A DNA stretch of 64,000 nucleotides from an uncultured bacterium (GTDB lineage Bacteria; Bacillota; Clostridia; Oscillospirales; Ruminococcaceae), in contig CAJMSD010000007.1 of NCBI GenBank assembly GCA_905215965.1, positions 1-64,000 on the forward strand, read 5' to 3'. Positions 58,787-64,000 of the stretch are shown here, one piece after another (position 1 is the first letter of the stretch; each line of letters starts with the position of its first letter). The notes under the pieces are model-generated. The model had not been told where the DNA came from. It ran no database searches and worked only from the letters and a program-made list of their open reading frames with translations. The translations under genes were made by a program, and so were the position numbers.

Positions 58787-59191
58787 TTAGACACGACGTC
58801 TCTTTGGAGGACGGCATCCGTTATGCGGAATCGGAGTAACGTCCTTGATCATTTTAACCTCGAGACCTACAGTCTGAAGCGCTCTGATAGCAGCTTCACG
58901 ACCTGCGCCGGGTCCCTTTACGTAAACCTCAACGGTCTTAAGACCGTGCTCCATAGCAGCCTTTGCAGCTGTTTCGGCAGCTGTCTGAGCTGCGAACGGA
59001 GTGGATTTTCTTGAACCTCTGAAGCCAAGGCCGCCTGCGCTTGCCCAAGAGATCGCATTACCCTGAGTATCTGTAATTGTTACGATTGTATTATTGAAAG
59101 TGGACTGAATATGAACTGCGCCGCTTTCGATATTCTTACGTTCTCTACGTCTTCTGACTGTAGTAACCTTTTTACCCTTCTGCTGTGCCAA
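58787..59191 (-). CDS. rpsK: Ribosomal protein S11
   Basis: 134 residues. TFNNTIVTITDTQGNAISWASAG and the C-terminal PIPHNGCRPPKRRRV are diagnostic. Order rpsM-rpsK-rpsD-rpoA-rplQ is the usual alpha operon. Confidence 0.97.
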   Translation of the reverse strand: MAQQKGKKVTTVRRRRERKNIESGAVHIQSTFNNTIVTITDTQGNAISWASAGGLGFRGSRKSTPFAAQTAAETAAKAAMEHGLKTVEVYVKGPGAGREAAIRALQTVGLEVKMIKDVTPIPHNGCRPPKRRRV

Positions 59192-59204
59192 AGCTCATAC
59201 CTCC

Positions 59205-59573
59205 TTACTTCTTCTTGTTAGCGATTGTCTTTACAGGGCCCTTGCGGGTTCTTGCGTTTGTCTTAGTTCTCTGTCCTCTTACAGGCAGACCCTTACGGTG
59301 ACGAACGCCTCTGTAGCAGCCAATTTCAACAAGTCTCTTGATATTAAGAGCTACCTCACGACGAAGATCGCCCTCAACTGTATAATTAGCGTCGATATAA
59401 TCACGAAGCTTAGCTACATCTTCCTCAGCGAGGTCTTTAACTCTTACATCAGGATTTACGCCTGTGTTAGCGAGGATCGTTGCAGCAGTCTGACGACCGA
59501 TACCGTAGATATAAGTAAGACCGATTTCGACTCTCTTATTCTTCGGAAGGTCAACACCAGCTATTCTTGCCAT
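59205..59573 (-). CDS. rpsM: Ribosomal protein S13
   Basis: 122 residues. ARIAGVDLPKNKRVEIGLTYIYGIG at the start and GCYRGVRHRKGLPVRGQRTKTNARTRKG at the end identify it; strong GGAGG upstream. Confidence 0.97.
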   Translation of the reverse strand: MARIAGVDLPKNKRVEIGLTYIYGIGRQTAATILANTGVNPDVRVKDLAEEDVAKLRDYIDANYTVEGDLRREVALNIKRLVEIGCYRGVRHRKGLPVRGQRTKTNARTRKGPVKTIANKKK

Positions 59574-59609
59574 ATTGTTATTTGCACCTCCATTAATGCG
59601 CTGTCAGGA

Positions 59610-59723
59610 TTAACCCTGACGCTGCTTATGCTTTGGATTTTCGCAGATTACCATGATTCTGCCTTTACGTTTAATAACCTTGCACTTTTCACACATAGGT
59701 TTTACTGAAGGTCTGACTTTCAT
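59610..59723 (-). CDS. rpmJ: Ribosomal protein L36
   Basis: 37 residues, read directly from the sequence: starts MKVRPSVKPMCEKCKVI and ends NPKHKQRQG. Zinc-binding form with two CxxC-type cysteines plus Cys and His (VICENPKH). ATG 59723 with GGAGG. Sits between infA and rpsM as usual. Confidence 0.97.
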   Translation of the reverse strand: MKVRPSVKPMCEKCKVIKRKGRIMVICENPKHKQRQG

Positions 59724-59770
59724 TGAAAATACCTCCTTTAGCGGATAGAGCCGTATAGACTCTTGTTTTA

Positions 59771-59989
59771 TTACTTAACTCGCCAGGTGATCCTGCCCTT
59801 AGACAGATCATACGGTGACATTTCAAGCTTTACCTTATCACCCGGCACGATTCTGATATAGTTCATTCTGAGCTTTCCTGAAACATGAGAAAGAACCTCA
59901 TGACCGTTCTCAAGCTGAACCTTGAACATTGCATTTGGGAGCGCTTCAAGCACAATTCCCTCAACCTCGATTACATCTTCCTTTGACAC
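59771..59989 (-). CDS. infA: Translation initiation factor IF-1
   Basis: 72 residues, S1-like OB fold: VIEVEGIVLEALPNAMFKVQLENGH and KVKLEMSPYDLSKGRITWR. Starts on GTG that follows the TAG of the KOW gene without a gap, so it is probably translated by coupled reinitiation. Confidence 0.96.
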   Translation of the reverse strand: MSKEDVIEVEGIVLEALPNAMFKVQLENGHEVLSHVSGKLRMNYIRIVPGDKVKLEMSPYDLSKGRITWRVK

Positions 59990-60247
59990 CTAAATAACCT
60001 CCTGCCGCTCAGCCTTTCTGAAATCTCTCAGAACAGATCTAAGCCTTTTATCAGTTATATCGTTTAAATCAATCACGCTGTTCGTAAGACTGATATGCTT
60101 CATATTTTTACGCTTTGGCAGTTCAAGCTTTCTGCTTTTGCCGTCAGCGATCATACAGTAGCCGCCGTCAAGACCGGTAACGACGAAAAATCCGCCGCAG
60201 TCTCTTCCGGCGTCAGCCTTTACAACTGAGCCTATTTGTACCTTCAC
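59990..60247 (-). CDS. KOW-domain RNA-binding protein (L14e-like)
   Basis: 85 residues. QIGSVVKADAGRDCGGFFVVTGLDGGYCMIADGK is a KOW motif like that of eukaryotic L14e/L27e; such proteins sit between map and infA in many Clostridia. May bind ribosomes or mRNA; role not established. Cotranslated with infA. Confidence 0.85.
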   Translation of the reverse strand: MKVQIGSVVKADAGRDCGGFFVVTGLDGGYCMIADGKSRKLELPKRKNMKHISLTNSVIDLNDITDKRLRSVLRDFRKAERQEVI

Positions 60248-60260
60248 AGTTATCCCTCCG

Positions 60261-61010
60261 TCAGGGTTTTGTCATAATGACGGGACCGTCAGGAGTTATT
60301 GCGATAGTATGCTCAAAATGAGCAGATAATGAACCACTCTGAGTCAGAACGGTCCAGCCGTCCTTGAGAACCTTAACACCGTCGCCCTTGACGTTGATCA
60401 TAGGCTCGATGCAAATAGTCATTCCCGCGGTAAGTCTGTAACCGTGACCCGCACGACCGTAATTTGGAACTTCCGGTGATTCATGAAGCTCTCTGCCGAT
60501 ACCGTGGCCGCAGTAATTTCTTACGATTCCGTAGCCCCGTGAGGCACAATACTCCTCAACAGCATGAGAAACATCTCCGAGTCTGGCGCCAACCTGAGCC
60601 TTAGCGATACCTTCGTAAAGGCTTGCTTCGGTAACTTCAAGTAATGCTTTTGCTTCATCAGAAATTTTACCGCAGGGGAAAGTTGCGCAGGTATCGCCGT
60701 GAAAGCCGTTATAACAAGCTCCGACATCAACGCTGACAATATCTCCCTCACGGATTATTTTATTGGAACGCGGGATTCCGTGAATAACCTCATCATTAAT
60801 TGATATACAGGCGCTTCCCGGAAATCCTCCGTAACCCTTAAAGGAAGGCTTTGCTCCGCATTTAACGATATAATCATGTACGATCTTATCGAGACTAAGC
60901 GTAGACATACCCGCCCTGATAGATTCACCCGCAAGCTGCAGCGCTCTGCCGGCGATTCTTCCGGCTTCACGCATTTTAGCTAAATCGGTATTAGATTTAA
61001 TTGTAATCAT
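60261..61010 (-). CDS. map: Methionine aminopeptidase, type I
   Basis: 249 residues. Removes N-terminal Met. Metal ligands in IVSVDVGACYNGFHGDTCATF (Asp, Asp), NYCGHGIGRELHESPEVPNY (His) and ICIEPM and FEHTIAI (Glu, Glu). ATG 61010 lies four bases after the adk stop; the longer frame start overlaps adk. Confidence 0.95.
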   Translation of the reverse strand: MITIKSNTDLAKMREAGRIAGRALQLAGESIRAGMSTLSLDKIVHDYIVKCGAKPSFKGYGGFPGSACISINDEVIHGIPRSNKIIREGDIVSVDVGACYNGFHGDTCATFPCGKISDEAKALLEVTEASLYEGIAKAQVGARLGDVSHAVEEYCASRGYGIVRNYCGHGIGRELHESPEVPNYGRAGHGYRLTAGMTICIEPMINVKGDGVKVLKDGWTVLTQSGSLSAHFEHTIAITPDGPVIMTKP

Positions 61011-61014
61011 CTGT

Positions 61015-61647
61015 TTAAGCTCCCACAGCCTCAAGAGTCAGCTTTGAAGTATCAGCTACCTCCTCTTGACCTATTACCGTAACAAGCTTGCCCTGTTTTT
61101 CATAATATTCTTTAAGGGGAGCTGTTTTTTCGTGATAGACTGAAAGTCTTTCGAGAACGGTTTCCGGCTGATCGTCCTTACGGATAACCGTAGCCGCACC
61201 GCACTTATCGCAAACGCCCTCGGTCTTTGATGGTTTGTACTCTACATGGTAAGAAGCGCCGCAGCCCTCGCAGACGCGTCTGCCTGAAACTCTCTTTTTG
61301 ATAGTTTCGTCGGGCACGAATATTTCGATTACCTTGTCGATCCTGATGTTCATAGCGTCAAGCGCTTCTGCCTGCGGAACGGTTCTCGGAAAGCCGTCAA
61401 GGATGAAACCGTTTTTACAGTCGTCCTCCGCGATTCTTTCCTTAAGAATACCGATAACGATGTCATCGGAAACGAGAGCTCCGGCGTCCATAGCAGCCTT
61501 AGCCTTAAGACCGAACTCTGTGCCGTTCTTAGCGGCCTCACGAAGAATATTTCCTGTTGAAATCTGCGGAATATTCAGAGCTTCGGAAACTACCTCAGCC
61601 TGAGTTCCTTTACCTGCGCCGGGAGCGCCGAGAAAAATAAGATTCAT
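61015..61647 (-). CDS. adk: Adenylate kinase (zinc-binding LID)
   Basis: 210 residues. P-loop GAPGAGKGTQ, NMP-binding FILDGFPRTVPQAEAL, and a LID with four cysteines (VCEGCGASYH, GVCDKCG) typical of Gram-positive zinc adenylate kinases. Between secY and map as in most Firmicutes. Confidence 0.96.
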   Translation of the reverse strand: MNLIFLGAPGAGKGTQAEVVSEALNIPQISTGNILREAAKNGTEFGLKAKAAMDAGALVSDDIVIGILKERIAEDDCKNGFILDGFPRTVPQAEALDAMNIRIDKVIEIFVPDETIKKRVSGRRVCEGCGASYHVEYKPSKTEGVCDKCGAATVIRKDDQPETVLERLSVYHEKTAPLKEYYEKQGKLVTVIGQEEVADTSKLTLEAVGA

Positions 61648-61662
61648 AATTAATATCCTCCT

Positions 61663-62982
61663 TTATTTTAAGAAGCCCTTATGATGACGCATCATAAGCT
61701 GTGATTCAAGAGTACGTGTTGTTTCAAGAGCAACGCTTACTGCGATAAGGAGTGTAGTACCACCCAATGAAAGCGTCTGAAGGCTATCTTCGAACTTAGC
61801 GGCAACAATAGGAATAATAGCTATTATACCGAGGAAAATAGCGCCCACGAGCGTGATCTTTGAAAGAACTCTCTGGATATAATCCGAAGTAGGCTTACCG
61901 GGTCTGATACCTGGTATACCGCCGTTGCTCTGACGAAGATTATTGGCAATTTCAACCGGGTTATACTGAAGTGAAACATAGAAATAGTTAAATGCAACGA
62001 TCAAGATGAAATAGAGTATTGCATACGACCAGCTTGTTGTGCTGAAGAACCTGCAGAAGTGGTAATAGAAACCGCTTGTTTTTGTAGGCATTCCGGCAAA
62101 CATCTGAATTGTCTGAGGCAATGACATAAAGCTCATTGCGAAGATGATAGGCATAACGCCGCTCATACAGATCTTGATCGGAATATGAGTTTTCTGACCG
62201 CCGTACTGTTTTCTGCCAACTACGCGCTTAGCATACTGTATCGGGATTCTTCTTTCTGATTCATTCATGAACACTATAAATGCAAACTCAAGGACTATGA
62301 ACACAACAACGCCCACAGTCAGCGGAACAAATTTTGCCGGCTCATCGCCGATCTTTGTTACCAGATAGAGTGCATCTTTAGGGAATCTTGCTGCGATACC
62401 TGCAAAAAGTATCATAGAAATACCGTTGCCGATACCCTTATCGCTAATACGGTTGCCCATCCAGATAACGAATGAAGCGCCTGCCATAAATGAAGCGATA
62501 ATTACAATTGCCGAGAAATACTCAGAAAATCCGCCGTTAGTATACTTTATAGCCTCTGTCTGTCTTTTAAGGGTAAGATAATAAGCGAAGGACATAAATG
62601 CGCTGAGGACAAGAGCCACAACGGCAGTTATTTTTTCGATCTTCTTTCTTCCCTCTTCGCCCTCGTCACGAAGTCTTTCGAGAGGAGGAATAGCATAAGT
62701 CAGAAGCTGCATGATAATTGAAGCATTGATATACGGGGTAATTGAAAGCGAGAATATAGTCGCCTGTGAAAGCGCGCCGCCGGTCATTACATTCAGATAA
62801 TTGAAAATAGAACCGCCGTTATCTTTATCCATTACCGAGAACCAGTCAGCAACAGCTGTTGGATCGAGAAAAGGAACAGTGATAGCGCTTCCGAATCTAA
62901 AGATAATGATCATGAGTAATGTGTACAAGAGTTTTTTACGAATCTCAGGAACACCCCAAGCGTTTTTCAGGGTTTGAAACAC
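61663..62982 (-). CDS. secY: Protein translocase subunit SecY
   Basis: 439 residues, ten membrane helices. Channel of the Sec pathway: SIMSLGITPYI-like (IFSLSITPYINASIIMQLL), the cytoplasmic loop RRIPIQYAKRVVGRKQYGG, and GGIPGIRPGKPTSDYI. Overlap-free junction with rplO (one base between). Confidence 0.96.
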   Translation of the reverse strand: MFQTLKNAWGVPEIRKKLLYTLLMIIIFRFGSAITVPFLDPTAVADWFSVMDKDNGGSIFNYLNVMTGGALSQATIFSLSITPYINASIIMQLLTYAIPPLERLRDEGEEGRKKIEKITAVVALVLSAFMSFAYYLTLKRQTEAIKYTNGGFSEYFSAIVIIASFMAGASFVIWMGNRISDKGIGNGISMILFAGIAARFPKDALYLVTKIGDEPAKFVPLTVGVVVFIVLEFAFIVFMNESERRIPIQYAKRVVGRKQYGGQKTHIPIKICMSGVMPIIFAMSFMSLPQTIQMFAGMPTKTSGFYYHFCRFFSTTSWSYAILYFILIVAFNYFYVSLQYNPVEIANNLRQSNGGIPGIRPGKPTSDYIQRVLSKITLVGAIFLGIIAIIPIVAAKFEDSLQTLSLGGTTLLIAVSVALETTRTLESQLMMRHHKGFLK

Positions 62983-62983
62983 A

Positions 62984-63424
62984 TTACATCACCTCAGCTT
63001 TCCCGCCAGCCTTTTCGATTTTCTCAACAGCGCTCTGCGAGAACTTAGCAGCCTTTACTGTAAGCTTTGCAGTGATTTCGCCGTTGCCGAGGATTTTAAC
63101 GCCGTCATTAACCTTCTTTACAAGACCAGAAGCAACAAGGAGTTCTGTATCGACTACAGTACCGTCCTTGAATTTGTTAAGATCTGAAACGTTAACGATA
63201 GCATATTTAGTTGCAAAAATGTTGTTGAATCCTCTCTTTGGGATACGTCTTGCCAGTGGCATCTGACCGCCCTCAAAGCCGATTCTTACACCGCCGCCTG
63301 AACGTGCGTTCTGACCCTTGTGGCCCTTGCCGGCAGTCTTACCGTTACCCGAGCCGTGACCTCTGCCGATACGCTTACAGTCCTTATTTGAGTCGAGTGC
63401 GGGAGTTAATTCGTGAATCTTCAT
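62984..63424 (-). CDS. rplO: Ribosomal protein L15
   Basis: 146 residues. Gly-rich start (RIGRGHGSGNGKTAGKGHKGQNAR) and the LVASGLVKKVNDGVKILGNGE block. GGAGG upstream. Confidence 0.96.
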   Translation of the reverse strand: MKIHELTPALDSNKDCKRIGRGHGSGNGKTAGKGHKGQNARSGGGVRIGFEGGQMPLARRIPKRGFNNIFATKYAIVNVSDLNKFKDGTVVDTELLVASGLVKKVNDGVKILGNGEITAKLTVKAAKFSQSAVEKIEKAGGKAEVM

Positions 63425-63442
63425 AAGTTTGCACCTCCTTGC

Positions 63443-63619
63443 TTACGCTTCATGTACCTCAACGAGGTGGGATATTTTATTGATTTTACCGTTTGTCTGC
63501 TCATTGTCGGGCTGTACGGTCACATCTCCGACTTTCTTGAGGCCAAGTGACTGAGCAGTAGCGATCTGGTCTTTCTTTCTGCCGATAAGGCTCTTGACAA
63601 GCTTGATTTCCTTTGCCAT
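63443..63619 (-). CDS. rpmD: Ribosomal protein L30
   Basis: 58 residues, read directly: MAKEIKLVKSLIGRKKDQIA at the start, LGLKKVGDVTVQPDNEQTNG in the middle, ending HLVEVHEA. ATG 63619 with GGAGG. Between rpsE and rplO as expected. Confidence 0.96.
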   Translation of the reverse strand: MAKEIKLVKSLIGRKKDQIATAQSLGLKKVGDVTVQPDNEQTNGKINKISHLVEVHEA

Positions 63620-63632
63620 AGTTACTGCCTCC

Positions 63633-64000
63633 TTAACCTAAAATTTCCTTAACAGTCTTGCCTCTTTTTGCAGCTACTTCCTTAGCAGTTACGCATGATG
63701 TAAGACCGTTGATTGTAGCTCTGACTACATTGCAGGGGTTATTTGAACGAAGAGACTTTGTTCTGATATCCTTGATGCCTGCAACCTCGATGACCGCACG
63801 GACAGGACCGCCTGCGATAACGCCTGTACCGGGAGCAGCGGGCTTCATAAGAACTCTGCCTGCGCCGAATTCACCGATTATTTCATGAGGGATAGTTGTT
63901 CCCTTAAGAGCGATCTTCTTGAGGTTTTTCTTAGCGTCCTCAATACCCTTGCGGATAGCGTCAGGAACTTCGCCCGACTTACCGAGACCGAAGCCTACCG
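63633..64000 (-). CDS. rpsE: Ribosomal protein S5 (5' part beyond the window)
   Basis: The open frame runs off the right edge; the visible 121 codons read VGFGLGKSGEVPDAIRKGIE, the turn GAGRVLMKPAAPGTGVIAGG, and end with KRGKTVKEILG. The N-terminal double-stranded RNA-binding part lies outside. The internal ATG at 63848 is not the start. Confidence 0.95.
   Translation of the reverse strand, partial: VGFGLGKSGEVPDAIRKGIEDAKKNLKKIALKGTTIPHEIIGEFGAGRVLMKPAAPGTGVIAGGPVRAVIEVAGIKDIRTKSLRSNNPCNVVRATINGLTSCVTAKEVAAKRGKTVKEILG

Overview
The window looks like chromosomal DNA of a low-to-moderate GC Firmicute of the class Clostridia, most likely a Ruminococcus-like member of the Oscillospiraceae. Reasons: a dockerin-type module on a BspA-like leucine-rich repeat protein, Gram-positive style purine and ribosomal clusters, strong GGAGG ribosome binding sites, TTGACA-17-TATAAT promoters, CIRCE/HrcA and T-box regulation, and sporulation-type families (CwlD, a Spo0A relative, an M50 protease). 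The genus is inference. No rRNA, tRNA, IS element, prophage or CRISPR array was seen.

Layout. 1-1.1 kb: 3' end of a surface LRR protein with dockerin. 1.1-5.6 kb (minus): an operon reading coiled-coil protein, sigma-region-4 protein, Orn/Lys/Arg decarboxylase-like enzyme, holB, ricT, queH. 5.7-12.2 kb: metG, htpG (minus, CIRCE), rsmD-coaD-coiled-coil protein, a structured leader, and an Lrp-type regulator. 12.3-16.3 kb: cwlD, T-box-controlled trpBA, and bioY under a BirA-type operator. 16.4-20.1 kb: a small membrane protein, a tiny ORF, and the zur-znuACB zinc uptake operon. 20.1-30.5 kb (minus): zinc-ribbon membrane proteins, prfB, ybaK, an M50 protease with a small membrane partner, uvrC, a TPR protein and an 863-residue disordered repeat protein.

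31-45 kb (plus): a GT2 glycosyltransferase and a WG-repeat protein lead into a long purine cluster: purE, DUF6440, purC, a purF homologue, purM, DUF3592, purN, a CmpB-like protein, purO, two accessory genes, a formyltransferase-only purH, a lipoprotein, purD and a membrane protein. The purF homologue has lost the residues of its glutaminase site, and the usual bifunctional PurH is replaced by an archaeal-type PurO plus a stand-alone transformylase. A lipoprotein gene sits between two copies of the purH translation start.

45-49.4 kb: a Spo0A-like regulator whose receiver has lost its phosphorylation residues, groES-groEL under CIRCE, and an Xre repressor divergent from a PH/SHOCT membrane protein with paired operators around the promoters. 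49.5-56.5 kb: response regulator, histidine kinase and HtrA protease; TIGR04086 protein and yajC; two tandem lipoproteins and a frameshifted metalloprotease. 56.7-64 kb (minus): the spc-alpha ribosomal operon from rpsE to rplQ, including two short genes (rpmD, rpmJ) and a KOW protein between map and infA.
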